Shown here: positions 8,740 to 18,127 of the stretch, in pieces
Position numbering within the stretch: the stretch's first letter is position 1
Layout of the letters: each line of letters opens with the position of its first letter
NCBI GenBank assembly: GCA_018608245.1
Contig: JABAZY010000052.1
Span: forward strand, 44,623 to 108,622
Source of the DNA: Alphaproteobacteria bacterium
Lineage (GTDB): Bacteria > Pseudomonadota > Alphaproteobacteria > Micavibrionales > Micavibrionaceae
Reading direction: 5' to 3'
DNA: 64,000 bases
Made by a program: the position numbers and the translations under genes
The notes under the pieces: generated by a model
What the model was told of the DNA's origin: nothing
Databases searched by the model: none
What the model saw: the letters and a program-made list of their open reading frames with translations, nothing else

Positions 8740-9886
8740 TGACTTTCAAGACATTGATGAAAATGTTTCTGTAGACTTAAGTGGCTATGATATTGATGAG
8801 CCAGAGGGACTATCTCAACCGCGGGACTCCATTTTATGTTTAGGTCACGACGACGCTGAGCAAACATTATTACAGTTAATCAATAGCGGAGCTATGCCAC
8901 ACGCTTTAATATTCTCTGGGCTTCACGGTGTTGGAAAATCTACATTCGCCTTTAAATTGGCGCGTTATTTATTAAAACATGGCACAGCTGATAGCGCACA
9001 AGATAGTTTGTTTGGTGATGCGCCTTTAGAAGCTATGAACTTAGATGTTGCTAAATATGATCCGGTGTTCTCCCGCGTGTCGTCTGGCGGACATCCTGAT
9101 TTTTTATATATAGAACGTCCCATTGACACAAAAGGCGTACAGAAAAATGCCCTCGATGTTGATACGGCACGGAAAGTAGCTCCGTTCTTGCGTAAAACAG
9201 CCTCAGAGGGTGGTTGGCGTATTGTGTTGGTTGATGACGCAGATACAATGAACCGTAACGCTCAGAACGCTTTATTGAAGATTTTGGAGGAGCCACCATC
9301 AAATGCGTTGCTCATTCTTGTGACGCATCGTTTAGGCGCGATGATCCCAACCATTAGGTCTCGTTGTCGCGTGGTGTCATTTGACCCATTAGAAAAAGAG
9401 CCACTTGAGCAATTGATGGGCCTTGCTGTTGGTGGTGAAGTTTCAGCGCGTGAGCGTAAAATACTGACAGCACTTGCAGGTGGCAGTATGGGCGCTGTTC
9501 AGAAAATCATTGATGCTGGTGGATTTGACACTATTCAGATGACATTAGATATTCTCCAAGGTTGGGAAAACTGGGACTGGGTTGAAATTCATCATTTGGC
9601 CGACAGCATTAGCCGTGCAGGGCAGGGTGACTTATTTAAGAATGTTGAAACAATTATGTGCTGGGTTGTTACGCAGATGGTTTTTGCCAAAGCTAAAAAA
9701 CATGCTCAATTAGAAGATCCCTTGGATAATGAAGCGTTTACGGCGCTTCTACATCATTATTCACTTGAAGATTGGGTCAAAATTTGTGACAACTTAAAGG
9801 AGCATTTTGCGCAAGCACATTTTGCCAATTTGGATAAAAAACAAGCCGTTCTTGGGGCATTTAATATAATCAAAACATCATATTAA
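8732..9886 (+). CDS. holB: DNA polymerase III delta' subunit
   Basis: A 384-residue AAA+ clamp-loader subunit. The N-terminal 35 residues are an acidic extension before the core, then comes GLHGVGKST (Walker A, about 63-71), a DDADTMNRNAQNALLKILEEPP segment (the classical delta' Walker B/SRC-proximal block; residues split here by family naming) and SRCR sensor segment. It works in the clamp loader to place the beta clamp on DNA. It overlaps tmk at its start. The tatD gene, its usual neighbour, follows metG two genes downstream. Confidence 0.94.
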   Translation: MFDDFQDIDENVSVDLSGYDIDEPEGLSQPRDSILCLGHDDAEQTLLQLINSGAMPHALIFSGLHGVGKSTFAFKLARYLLKHGTADSAQDSLFGDAPLEAMNLDVAKYDPVFSRVSSGGHPDFLYIERPIDTKGVQKNALDVDTARKVAPFLRKTASEGGWRIVLVDDADTMNRNAQNALLKILEEPPSNALLILVTHRLGAMIPTIRSRCRVVSFDPLEKEPLEQLMGLAVGGEVSARERKILTALAGGSMGAVQKIIDAGGFDTIQMTLDILQGWENWDWVEIHHLADSISRAGQGDLFKNVETIMCWVVTQMVFAKAKKHAQLEDPLDNEAFTALLHHYSLEDWVKICDNLKEHFAQAHFANLDKKQAVLGAFNIIKTSY

Positions 9887-9919
9887 ATTGCTCTCATTAT
9901 TTTAGGAGTAATTTGAACC

Positions 9920-11494
9920 ATGAGTTCACATGATACATCACCTTTTTATATCACGACTGCCATTTCATATGTGAATGGTAAGCCGCATTTGGGGCATGCT
10001 TATGAGCAAATTCTAACGGATGTCATGGCACGTTTTCAACGTTTAGACGGGCGTGAGGTTATGTTTTTGACAGGAACAGATGAACATGGTCAGAAGGTTG
10101 CTAAAACAGCGGAGACCAGAGGTATGGAGCCGCAAGCTTTTTGTGATGAAATCTCTGAGAGCTTCCGTGACATGACAACGCAGCTTAATATCTCAAATGA
10201 TGATTTTATCCGCACAACCGAAGAGCGTCATTATAAGGCGTCACAAGCTATTTGGACGGCTATCAAAGAGAATAATCCAGATGATATTTATTTAGGCAAG
10301 TATGATGGTTGGTACTCTGTTCGTGATGAAGCCTATTTTGCTGAGGATGAATTAACCACTGCTGAAGACGGTAAAACGAAATTAGCGCCGACAGGGGCGG
10401 AAGTTGAATGGGTAGAAGAGCCTTGTTATTTCTTCAAGCTATCAGCTTATGGCGATAAATTGTTGGAATATTACGATGCTAATCCTGATTTTATTCAACC
10501 AGAAGCACGCCGTAATGAAATAAAAGCTTTTGTAAAACGCGGTCTTCAAGATATTTCAATTTCACGGACAACCTTTAAATGGGGAGTTCCAGTACCTAAT
10601 GATCCAGATCATGTAATGTATGTTTGGCTAGATGCACTGACGAATTATATTACGGCGCTTGGCTATCCTGATACGAATGATGAAAAATACGAAAAATTCT
10701 GGCCTGCAAATTATCATGTGATTGGAAAGGATATTATTCGTTTCCATTGCATATACTGGCCAGCATTTTTGATGGCGGCGAATTTAGAGGTGCCTCATAC
10801 TGTTTTTGCGCATGGGTTTATCAATGTCGAAGGGCAGAAAATGTCTAAATCTGTGGGGAATGTGATTGCTCCACAAGATTTGATTGACGCGTACGGCCTT
10901 GACCAAACACGTTACTTATTAATGCGTGAAGTTAGCCACGGTAATGATGGTAACTTTTCCCATGAACACGCGGTGCAACGGATTAATAGTGACTTGGCCA
11001 ATGGCTTAGGTAATTTGGCGCAACGTAGTTTATCGATGATTTACAAAAACTGTGATGGTGCAATTCCAGAAGCAGGGGCATTGAGTGATGAAGATCAAGT
11101 ATTATTGACCCATGCTTATGAGAAGTTATTACCTGCTATTCGTGGAGAAGCTAATAATATGCGCTTTAACCGTATGTTAGAATTGATATGGCGTTTGGTG
11201 ATTGATGCCAATGGCTATATTGACGCGCAAGCGCCTTGGGGATTGAAAAAAACTGATCCAGAACGCATGAAGACAGTACTTTATGTGCTGGCGGATGTTA
11301 TTCGCGTGCTTGGTATTGCTGTGCAATCTGTTACACCAGAAGCCGGTGCAAAGATTTTGAATCAATTAAAAATTGCAGAAGGTGAGCGAAGCTTTGCAAA
11401 TATGAGCAAAGACTATGCATTAAAATCTGGTACAGAGATTGATCAACCAGAAGGCGTATTTCCACGATTAGATACAAAAGAAGAGGCGACATAA
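9920..11494 (+). CDS. metG: Methionine--tRNA ligase
   Basis: A 524-residue class I synthetase. It has the HIGH-type motif HLGH (23-26) and KMSKS (Lys307 onward). Length and the absence of a C-terminal EMAP tRNA-binding domain fit the short MetG form of alphaproteobacteria. The zinc knuckle cysteines are not present in the connective peptide, as in the zinc-free subtype. An AGGAGT precedes the ATG. It belongs to the tmk-holB-metG-tatD run. Confidence 0.96.
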   Translation: MSSHDTSPFYITTAISYVNGKPHLGHAYEQILTDVMARFQRLDGREVMFLTGTDEHGQKVAKTAETRGMEPQAFCDEISESFRDMTTQLNISNDDFIRTTEERHYKASQAIWTAIKENNPDDIYLGKYDGWYSVRDEAYFAEDELTTAEDGKTKLAPTGAEVEWVEEPCYFFKLSAYGDKLLEYYDANPDFIQPEARRNEIKAFVKRGLQDISISRTTFKWGVPVPNDPDHVMYVWLDALTNYITALGYPDTNDEKYEKFWPANYHVIGKDIIRFHCIYWPAFLMAANLEVPHTVFAHGFINVEGQKMSKSVGNVIAPQDLIDAYGLDQTRYLLMREVSHGNDGNFSHEHAVQRINSDLANGLGNLAQRSLSMIYKNCDGAIPEAGALSDEDQVLLTHAYEKLLPAIRGEANNMRFNRMLELIWRLVIDANGYIDAQAPWGLKKTDPERMKTVLYVLADVIRVLGIAVQSVTPEAGAKILNQLKIAEGERSFANMSKDYALKSGTEIDQPEGVFPRLDTKEEAT

Positions 11495-11497
11495 GCT

Positions 11498-11677
11498 ATG
11501 ATAAGTAAAATATTTTCACCTGTGGGGTTGGTTGTCTCTATTGTACCTACAATTGCTTGGATATTCTCAGTATATACACATGTGACAAGCAGTGAGTGGC
11601 TTTTATCATTGGTTGTTTTCTTTATCCCACCGATTGGAGCAATTGATGGAATAGGCATGTTCTTTGGCTGGTGGTAA
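11498..11677 (+). CDS. Small two-helix membrane protein, 59 residues
   Basis: An ATG three bases after the metG stop opens 59 codons to TAA at 11675-11677, and tatD starts three bases later, so the ORF fills the gap exactly. The product has two hydrophobic segments (about 8-26 and 34-49) joined by a short THVTSSEW loop and ends with FFGWW. The composition is typical of a real small inner-membrane protein. I do not recognise a family. No good Shine-Dalgarno lies before the ATG, so translation may be coupled to metG termination. Confidence 0.6.
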   Translation: MISKIFSPVGLVVSIVPTIAWIFSVYTHVTSSEWLLSLVVFFIPPIGAIDGIGMFFGWW

Positions 11678-11680
11678 ATA

Positions 11681-12490
11681 ATGTGGATTGATAGTCATTG
11701 CCATTTAAACCATGAACGCGGTGAGGATAGCCCTGCGGATTTAATTGCTCGTGCAAAACAGGCGCAGGTGGATGGTATGCTAACCATCTGCTGTGAAGTG
11801 GCTAAGGAGATGGATGAGCTTTTGGGTATTACCCAAACCAACGATAATGTTTGGTGCAGTATTGGCACACACCCTCATGATGCAGGTGTTGAGGCGGAGC
11901 AAGCTATTACTGCAGATCAAATGATTTCACAGGCCAATGCACAAGATAAAATTATTGGTGTTGGTGAATGTGGGCTGGATTACTTCTATGATCATGCGCC
12001 TCGTGAAGCTCAAGCTGAACAATTCCGTAAGCAAATTCATGTTGGTAAAGAAACTGGTTTGCCCATCATTATTCATACCCGTGACGCTGAAGAAGACACT
12101 ATACAGATATTACGTGAAGAGGGTGCTTGTGATGGTAAAACAAAAGTATTGATGCATTGTTTCAGCTCTAATGAAACGCTAGCACGCCAATCTATTGATG
12201 AAGGATTCTACATCTCTTTCTCTGGCATTGTGACCTTTAAGAAATCGACGGAGCTTCAGGATATTGCCAAGTTTGTGCCTCTAGATAAAATATTGGTCGA
12301 AACGGATGCACCGTTTTTAGCACCAACACCACATCGCGGGAAAACCAATGAGCCTGCTTATGTTGGCCTAACGGGGCAATTTTTGGCGGATCTTCATAAC
12401 GTCACTGAACAAGAAATGGCGCAACATACAAAAGATAATTTCTTCACGCTGTTTGATAAAGCCAAAAAGACTTATACGGGGGCGTATTAA
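11681..12490 (+). CDS. tatD: TatD family metal-dependent hydrolase
   Basis: A 269-residue TIM-barrel hydrolase. Metal-binding residues are visible as HCHLNH (6-11), the GVGECGLDYFYD block with the conserved Glu, an IIIHTRDA segment, CFSS and the C-terminal ETDAPFLAPTPHRGK. Family members are 3'-5' exonucleases or D-tyrosyl-tRNA deacylase-like enzymes. Its place after metG is the standard alphaproteobacterial arrangement. The stop codon overlaps the next ATG by one base (TAATG). Confidence 0.94.
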   Translation: MWIDSHCHLNHERGEDSPADLIARAKQAQVDGMLTICCEVAKEMDELLGITQTNDNVWCSIGTHPHDAGVEAEQAITADQMISQANAQDKIIGVGECGLDYFYDHAPREAQAEQFRKQIHVGKETGLPIIIHTRDAEEDTIQILREEGACDGKTKVLMHCFSSNETLARQSIDEGFYISFSGIVTFKKSTELQDIAKFVPLDKILVETDAPFLAPTPHRGKTNEPAYVGLTGQFLADLHNVTEQEMAQHTKDNFFTLFDKAKKTYTGAY

Positions 12491-13269
12491 TGCCCAAAGC
12501 ACGTTTTGTATTAATGGGCTGTGGCGCGTCAGGCGGTGTGCCAATTATTGGTAATTACTGGGGCGCTTGTGACCCGAAAGAGCCCAGAAATATACGTACA
12601 CGGTCGAGCGCCTTTATTCAGACAGATAGCACAACTGTGTTAATTGATACGGGCCCAGATTTTCGTGAGCAATGCAATAAACATAAAATTGAAGACATGG
12701 ATGCCGTCCTTTATACCCATAGCCATGCGGACCATACGCATGGTATTCAAGAACTGTCGATTTTACGCCGTATTCAAGATAGGCGTTTTCCTATTTATAC
12801 GAACGCGCAAACTTTGGCGGAGTTGAAACTTCAATTTTCATTTATGTTTGATGATAAACATAGCCACCTATATCCAAGTGCTTTGGAAGAAAATCTCATT
12901 ACGCCTTATGAGCAATTTACAATTGGCGATATTGATATAATGTCGATTGAACAAGATCACGGCACTATGACCACGTTAGGTTTTAGGTTTGGTGATTTGG
13001 CTTATTCGACTGATATGAAAAGCTTGGATGATAAAGCAATCAACGCGTTAAAAGGGATCAAAACTTGGTTCGTTGACGCAGGCGCCTATCAAAACGCAGA
13101 AAACTATGTTCATGCTCATATAGGTAAAGTGTATGAGTTAAATGAGCAGGTGGGCGCAGAAGAAGTGTATATCATGCACTTGCCCGTCACCATGGACTAC
13201 CAAACGGTCGAAGCGGAACTAAAAGATGGTTACGCTATGGCGTATGATGGTTTGACTCTGACTTTTTAG
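12490..13269 (+). CDS. MBL-fold metal-dependent hydrolase, PhnP-like
   Basis: A 259-residue metallo-beta-lactamase-fold protein. It begins with GCGASGGVPIIGNYWGACD, has the zinc motif THSHADHTHG (HxHxDH at 77-82), then a STDMKSLDD block and a C-terminal HLPVTMDYQTVE. The closest named relative is PhnP, a cyclic-phosphate phosphodiesterase, but no phosphonate genes are present, so a general phosphodiesterase role is more likely. It is coupled to tatD by a TAATG overlap, an arrangement common in alphaproteobacteria. The last 35 bases overlap the 3' end of the convergent sugar transferase gene. Confidence 0.85.
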   Translation: MPKARFVLMGCGASGGVPIIGNYWGACDPKEPRNIRTRSSAFIQTDSTTVLIDTGPDFREQCNKHKIEDMDAVLYTHSHADHTHGIQELSILRRIQDRRFPIYTNAQTLAELKLQFSFMFDDKHSHLYPSALEENLITPYEQFTIGDIDIMSIEQDHGTMTTLGFRFGDLAYSTDMKSLDDKAINALKGIKTWFVDAGAYQNAENYVHAHIGKVYELNEQVGAEEVYIMHLPVTMDYQTVEAELKDGYAMAYDGLTLTF

Positions 13270-13867
13270 TTGCTGGTGTATCAATTGGGTCAATTAATGA
13301 GCTTTGTGTTTTTGCATTATAATGAGGTGCGTGCCAATTCTTAATAAGGCTCGGTATGGTCAAAGCACAAATTTTTATATCTAACGGTAAATCATGATTT
13401 CTAACGTATTGTTTATCTAGCTCTAACGTTCGACTGTCGGATAAATTGTTTTGTCCTGCAATTTGAGCAAGTCCAGTTATGCCAGGCCTTACCGTATGTC
13501 TCTCATGGTCGTTTGCTATTTGCTGAATGAGTTTTACTACGGGGCGAGGGCCTACAATACTCATATCACCTTTAAAGACGTTTACTAAATTAGGGAGTTC
13601 ATCAAGGCGTGATTTTCTCAAAACACTGCCTAGTTTAGAAGTTCTGGCCTCATCATCCAATAGTAGACCATCGTTATCTACCTTGTCGTTCATAGATCTT
13701 ATTTTATATATTTTGAATGAGTTGCCATGTTTGCCCACTCTATCTTGAGTAAAAAAAGGCCAAGATTTGGTTTGAAACGCCATCACTAATGCAATAGGGG
13801 CTACAACAGGCATAGTAACTATTATACCCGTTCCAGACACAGCTAAATCAAATGCACGTTTTAACAT
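13235..13867 (-). CDS. Bacterial sugar transferase (PglC/WcaJ C-terminal type)
   Basis: A 210-residue phosphoglycosyl transferase of the small monotopic kind. The N-terminus is one hydrophobic hairpin (about 8-29), then FFTQDRVGKHGNSFKIYKIRSM, the DELPNLVNVFKGDMSIVGPRP catalytic block (DE) and the RPGITGLAQIAG segment, all diagnostic of the family. Such enzymes move a sugar phosphate from a nucleotide to undecaprenyl phosphate as the first step of a surface glycan. There are no other glycan genes next to it, so it is an orphan here. It is separated by 35 bp from rppH and overlaps the 3' end of the hydrolase gene to the left by 35 bases. Confidence 0.88.
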   Translation of the reverse strand: MLKRAFDLAVSGTGIIVTMPVVAPIALVMAFQTKSWPFFTQDRVGKHGNSFKIYKIRSMNDKVDNDGLLLDDEARTSKLGSVLRKSRLDELPNLVNVFKGDMSIVGPRPVVKLIQQIANDHERHTVRPGITGLAQIAGQNNLSDSRTLELDKQYVRNHDLPLDIKICALTIPSLIKNWHAPHYNAKTQSSLIDPIDTPATKKSESNHHTP

Positions 13868-13902
13868 GCCCAGTTTTTAGCTCAAATAAAAAATTATGTC
13901 AA

Positions 13903-14370
13903 TTATATTGAGTGTGAGAAGGCTTTTATGATTTTCTCATAAGTTTGACGTTTGAAGGGCACAATTAGCTCTATTGTGTCTTTTAGGTCAATCCATTGCC
14001 ATTTGCTGAACTCTGGGCGTTCATCGGCAGTTAGATCAATATCGCTATCGACGCCATCAAAGCGCATTGCTAGCCACGTTTGTTCTTGTCCTGCGTACTT
14101 TCCGTTCCAAAATTTTGATTGAAGCTTTGGCGGGAGGTCATAACGAATTTTTTGGTCATGAATTTTAATCAGGCTTGCTTTATCTGTGCCTGTTTCTTCT
14201 TTTAGCTCACGTAGAGCCGCATGAAGGATATCTTCGCCTTCATCAATACCGCCTTGAGGCATTTGCCAAGCGTTTGGAGTGTCTATACGCTCACCAACGA
14301 ACACTTTACCCTCTGGGTTAAATAGCGCCACACCGACGCAAGGACGATAGGGTTTATTGCTATCACTCAT
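13903..14370 (-). CDS. rppH: RNA pyrophosphohydrolase
   Basis: A 155-residue Nudix protein with the full Nudix box at residues 40-62 (G..EGE then RELKEETG), plus YRPCVGVALFNPEGKVFVGERID and the WQMPQGGID segment that are specific for the RppH/ApaH-like clade. It removes pyrophosphate from 5' triphosphate mRNA ends and so opens RNA to decay. It overlaps the yibQ-like gene by eight bases and closes the rlmH-envC-ctpA-yibQ-rppH run. Confidence 0.95.
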   Translation of the reverse strand: MSDSNKPYRPCVGVALFNPEGKVFVGERIDTPNAWQMPQGGIDEGEDILHAALRELKEETGTDKASLIKIHDQKIRYDLPPKLQSKFWNGKYAGQEQTWLAMRFDGVDSDIDLTADERPEFSKWQWIDLKDTIELIVPFKRQTYEKIIKAFSHSI

Positions 14371-15505
14371 ATTTAACAGTGGCCGATGCAGGGGCTAATT
14401 GAAATTGTTGTGCCTGAGAAGAGTTCAGAAACGTCTTGAGTGCCTTAATACTAGATGGGTAAGGGCGAATCATAATTGTGGCATGATCGCGCCCAACCGC
14501 TATATCAATGGCACGACGAAAGCCTAAATAGGCGTTTTGTTCACCCAACGCTTCATCAACCCAAACATTATTTTGCCCGTGCGGGTAATCGTTACTGCCA
14601 GCAATTGAGCTAACAAAATTACGGCTGTAAGGGTTGCTATCAATAATAGCTAAACCGCGCTCAAAGACATTTTGAAAAGCAGGCTTAATATCTCCATCTT
14701 CAGCAGAGAACTTATGCCCTTTACTTGTAATGAAACCAACATAGCCATCTGTAGAGGCCATCACTTCGGCAAGGCGTTTATCATTTTTTTCCATTGAGCT
14801 ATTAATGAATAAAGTTAGAGGGCCAGGGTCATCAATTGGATAGTTTTTGGTCTCCATAGGCAGGGTCAACCAAACTTCATGTCCACGGCTACGGGCATAA
14901 TCTGTTAGTTTTTTTAAATTATTGCCATAGGGTGAGAAAGATAATGTTACGTCTGCGGGGAGCGTATCAATCAGCTCTTTTGTTCTTTGAGCATTAATGC
15001 CTAAATCTGTAATAATAATAGAAAGTGTTGATTTGTTATTGCTATTAAATGGGCGTTTATACGCGTCAAAAGGTGTTAACGCGCCATTTCTTTTGGGCAA
15101 TAAACCATCTACAGTTTTGTTGTAAAAACCATTTATAGGTGACGGCTGTAGAACGCTACCTGCATCGGAATAAACGACTGGTGTTGCTTCTCCGACATTT
15201 GTCGCGGGAGGCATATTCAGGGTTATTTGATTAGCTGGTTTACTACTATCCTGAATAATAACGGCTTTTGAAGCTACTCTTGCCTGTAGTTCAGCATAGA
15301 AATCGCCTTGGGTCATTAGTAAGTAGGCAATGAACATAATTAAGATAACAGCGCAAACAGCCAAAGCGTTTAAAAAGCTAGAGCCATAAAACCATTTATC
15401 ATTAACATTGGTGTTTTTATTATTTGATTTTTTCCGCGTTGGTTTCTTACCGCTTTTTTCGCGCTTGACTATTTCATCATCTAAAGTTGCTTGAAAACTG
15501 CTCAT
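14363..15505 (-). CDS. Divergent polysaccharide deacetylase family protein (YibQ-like)
   Basis: A 380-residue protein with a Lys-rich cytoplasmic start, one membrane helix (about 43-64) and a periplasmic domain of the divergent polysaccharide deacetylase family: STLSIIITDLGINAQRT, TLSFSPYG, EVWLTLPMETKNYP and the HATIMIRPYPSSIKAL block. The enzymatic activity is not established. Its position between ctpA and rppH is conserved in alphaproteobacteria and suggests a link to envelope maintenance. Confidence 0.85.
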   Translation of the reverse strand: MSSFQATLDDEIVKREKSGKKPTRKKSNNKNTNVNDKWFYGSSFLNALAVCAVILIMFIAYLLMTQGDFYAELQARVASKAVIIQDSSKPANQITLNMPPATNVGEATPVVYSDAGSVLQPSPINGFYNKTVDGLLPKRNGALTPFDAYKRPFNSNNKSTLSIIITDLGINAQRTKELIDTLPADVTLSFSPYGNNLKKLTDYARSRGHEVWLTLPMETKNYPIDDPGPLTLFINSSMEKNDKRLAEVMASTDGYVGFITSKGHKFSAEDGDIKPAFQNVFERGLAIIDSNPYSRNFVSSIAGSNDYPHGQNNVWVDEALGEQNAYLGFRRAIDIAVGRDHATIMIRPYPSSIKALKTFLNSSQAQQFQLAPASATVKYE

Positions 15506-15520
15506 AATAAATTTCTGGGT

Positions 15521-16876
15521 CTATTTCTTAGCCATACGCTCTTCATAAAGAGTGATACCGCGTAATAGGTCAACGGCACGGTCAAGTTGATAATCCTGAG
15601 GTTTATCTTCTTCCTCTTCATTATCGTTAGCTGCTATCTTGTTTTTGCCTTTTTTCTTTTTATCATTGTCATTTTTCAATGCACCACGTAAATCACCTTC
15701 ACGCATACCAGCACGTTGAGCAATTTCTTCTAATTTAGCTGGTCGAACTTCAATGTCTGGGGTAATACCTTCGGCCTGAATAGAGCGACCAGATGGGGTA
15801 TAATAACGCGCCGTTGTTAAGCGCATCGCACCATGACCAGGAAGAGGAATGATGGTTTGAACTGACCCTTTACCGAATGATTGCTCACCAATAACAAGCG
15901 CACGTTTATGATCTTGTAGAGCGCCGGCAACAATTTCTGATGCGGAAGCAGAACCACCATTAATAATGACAATAACAGGTTTACCATCGATTAAATCACC
16001 TGGTCTTGCATTATCGCGTTTTGTGTCTTCTTCATTACGCCCACGGGTTGAAACAATTTCACCTTTTTCTAAAAACGCGTCAGAAACAGTTATCGCTTCG
16101 TTAAGCAGACCACCTGGATTATTTCTTAAGTCGAGAACATAGCCAATAACTTTATCACCAGCTTCTTTTTTAATATCGTCAATCGCTTTGATTAAACCAG
16201 GTGTTGTATTTTGGTTGAAGGTTGTAATACGAACATAGCCAACGTCATCTTGTTCCACGCGACTTTTGACTGATTCAATTTTGATGATGTCACGGACAAC
16301 TTCAATATCCATGACGTCTTCTGCACCTTCACGGACAACAGTTAGTACAATAGGTTGACCAACTTTACCGCGCATTTTTTCAACAGCTTCTGATAAGGAT
16401 AAACCCATAACAGTTTCACCATCTAAATGAGTAAAATAATCACCCGCTTTAATACCTGCGTCAAAAGCAGGTGTTCCATCAATAGGGGAAACCACTTTTA
16501 CAAAACCATTATCCATTGTGACTTCAATACCAAGTCCGCCAAATTCACCGCTTGTTTGAACACGCATTTGTTCGAAATCATCATTATCAAGGTAAGATGA
16601 GTGAGGGTCTAAATTAGCGAGCATGCCTTCAATCGCATTCTCAACCAGTTCTTCATCAGTCACGGGCTCAACATATTGTGCTCTGGCACGTTCAAATACA
16701 TCGCCTAATAAACCTAATTGACGGTAAGTTTCTTCGTTGTTTTCGGCAGGCTCATTATCACCAGCTTCAACTTCTGCTGTTTCACCGGCTGTACGTTCTT
16801 CTGCTTGCGCATTTGCAAGTGGAGCAAACCCTAAAAGGCATAAGAAGAAACCCAAGATAAATAGAGATGAACGCAT
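15521..16876 (-). CDS. ctpA: S41 family carboxy-terminal processing peptidase
   Basis: A 451-residue periplasmic protease. A signal peptide (about 1-24) precedes an acidic stretch, an N-terminal helical part, a PDZ domain (about 110-180; GGLGIEVTMDNGFVKVVSP, GIKAGDYFTHLDGE) and the S41 domain with a Ser in GGSASASEI and a Lys in SFGKGSVQ (about 305-336), the Ser-Lys dyad. The C-terminus is a charged Lys/Glu/Asp linker then a short helix. A good SD (AAAGGA) precedes the ATG. It lies directly downstream of envC, matching the usual cluster. Confidence 0.95.
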   Translation of the reverse strand: MRSSLFILGFFLCLLGFAPLANAQAEERTAGETAEVEAGDNEPAENNEETYRQLGLLGDVFERARAQYVEPVTDEELVENAIEGMLANLDPHSSYLDNDDFEQMRVQTSGEFGGLGIEVTMDNGFVKVVSPIDGTPAFDAGIKAGDYFTHLDGETVMGLSLSEAVEKMRGKVGQPIVLTVVREGAEDVMDIEVVRDIIKIESVKSRVEQDDVGYVRITTFNQNTTPGLIKAIDDIKKEAGDKVIGYVLDLRNNPGGLLNEAITVSDAFLEKGEIVSTRGRNEEDTKRDNARPGDLIDGKPVIVIINGGSASASEIVAGALQDHKRALVIGEQSFGKGSVQTIIPLPGHGAMRLTTARYYTPSGRSIQAEGITPDIEVRPAKLEEIAQRAGMREGDLRGALKNDNDKKKKGKNKIAANDNEEEEDKPQDYQLDRAVDLLRGITLYEERMAKK

Positions 16877-16918
16877 GAAAAAATCCTTTTATGTTAAACG
16901 TATTTTGTCGGTTAACTG

Positions 16919-18127
16919 TTAACGAAGACCCGCAATCTTTTTTGATGGATTAACAGGATGACCATTATAGCGCAATTCGTAATATAGGGAAGGCTTGTTA
17001 CCATTGGAAGGTGATTTATTCATATATCCTAAAGGCTCCCCAGCAGAGACTGCTCGGCCAACGACTGCATCTATTTTATCCATACCTGCAACAAGGCTGT
17101 GGTACTTATTTTGATGCTTCATAATAATTAAATTTCCATAGCCACGGAAAGGGCCTGCATACTCAATGACCCCACCCATTGGCGCCACAACAATAGCACC
17201 AGCACGACCGGTAATGCTAAGACCTTTTGAGACGGCACCAATATCATCGCGCGTGCCATAGCCAACTTTTATGAGGCCAGAGATAGGCAATTGAGCTGCG
17301 CCAGTCTTTGGAATAGGTGTCTTTTTAAGGGATCTAGTGCTAACGCTCGTTTCTTGAAATTGGGCAGGCTTGGGTTTTTTTGCCTGTTTGGCTAGTTCAG
17401 TGGCACGTCTACGCTCAGCTTTTTGTTTCTTTTCTAATTTGGCCATCAAATCTTTAAGCGTGACAGCTTCCTTGGCAATTTTCTTTAGCTCTGCTTGTTG
17501 TTTTTCGACATCTTTTGATGCGCGCGCATATTTCTTCTCTCGGGCATTCATCAAGGATGTTAGCTTGGTTTGATTTTGATTTAGAGCTTTGGATTTTTCC
17601 TGTGCTTCTTTTCTGTGTTCTTCAAGATTGCTGATGATGCTTTCCAGTTGAGAAAGGTCAGCTTTTAACGCTTCCGCACGGTTATAAATATTGGGTAAAA
17701 CGCTTTGAAGGAGCATAGCACTTTGAGCTGTTTCTAGCGGGGCGCCAGGGCGTGCAATTAGAGCTTCTGGTGGAATACGGCGCATACGCTCTAGCCCTAA
17801 GACTAAATCAGCAATCGCGCCTTTATCTTTATTTAGACGCTCCTCAATCTTTATCTGCTCGGCTCTTTGTGTCTCAATACGGTTTTCAAGATTGAGCAAA
17901 TCCTGTTCATTCTTTTTAACCTTACGGGCGATAGCAATGATTTCTTTTTTCTGGGATTTAATATCCGCTTCGATATCTTTTGCTTTAACTTTTAACTTCT
18001 CTGCCTTTTTCTTTTCTTCCTTCATCCGTGATTCAACGTCCTTAACGGGATGGGCAGGGGGTGTAGGCTGAGCCATAACATCAACAGAGAAAACGATAAG
18101 CAATAATATTAATATAAAAATCTTCAT
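16919..18127 (-). CDS. envC: EnvC-like murein hydrolase activator (degenerate LytM)
   Basis: A 402-residue protein: signal peptide (about 1-19), a long coiled coil (about 28-255, very rich in Lys, Glu and Gln), and a C-terminal M23/LytM domain (about 290-400). The zinc ligands of active LytM enzymes are not seen: the HxxxD position falls in ITGRAGAIVVAP, and the usual HLHFE is replaced by SLYYELRYNG. This matches EnvC, which does not cut murein but activates amidases at the septum. It overlaps rlmH by four bases (ATGA). Confidence 0.9.
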   Translation of the reverse strand: MKIFILILLLIVFSVDVMAQPTPPAHPVKDVESRMKEEKKKAEKLKVKAKDIEADIKSQKKEIIAIARKVKKNEQDLLNLENRIETQRAEQIKIEERLNKDKGAIADLVLGLERMRRIPPEALIARPGAPLETAQSAMLLQSVLPNIYNRAEALKADLSQLESIISNLEEHRKEAQEKSKALNQNQTKLTSLMNAREKKYARASKDVEKQQAELKKIAKEAVTLKDLMAKLEKKQKAERRRATELAKQAKKPKPAQFQETSVSTRSLKKTPIPKTGAAQLPISGLIKVGYGTRDDIGAVSKGLSITGRAGAIVVAPMGGVIEYAGPFRGYGNLIIMKHQNKYHSLVAGMDKIDAVVGRAVSAGEPLGYMNKSPSNGNKPSLYYELRYNGHPVNPSKKIAGLR

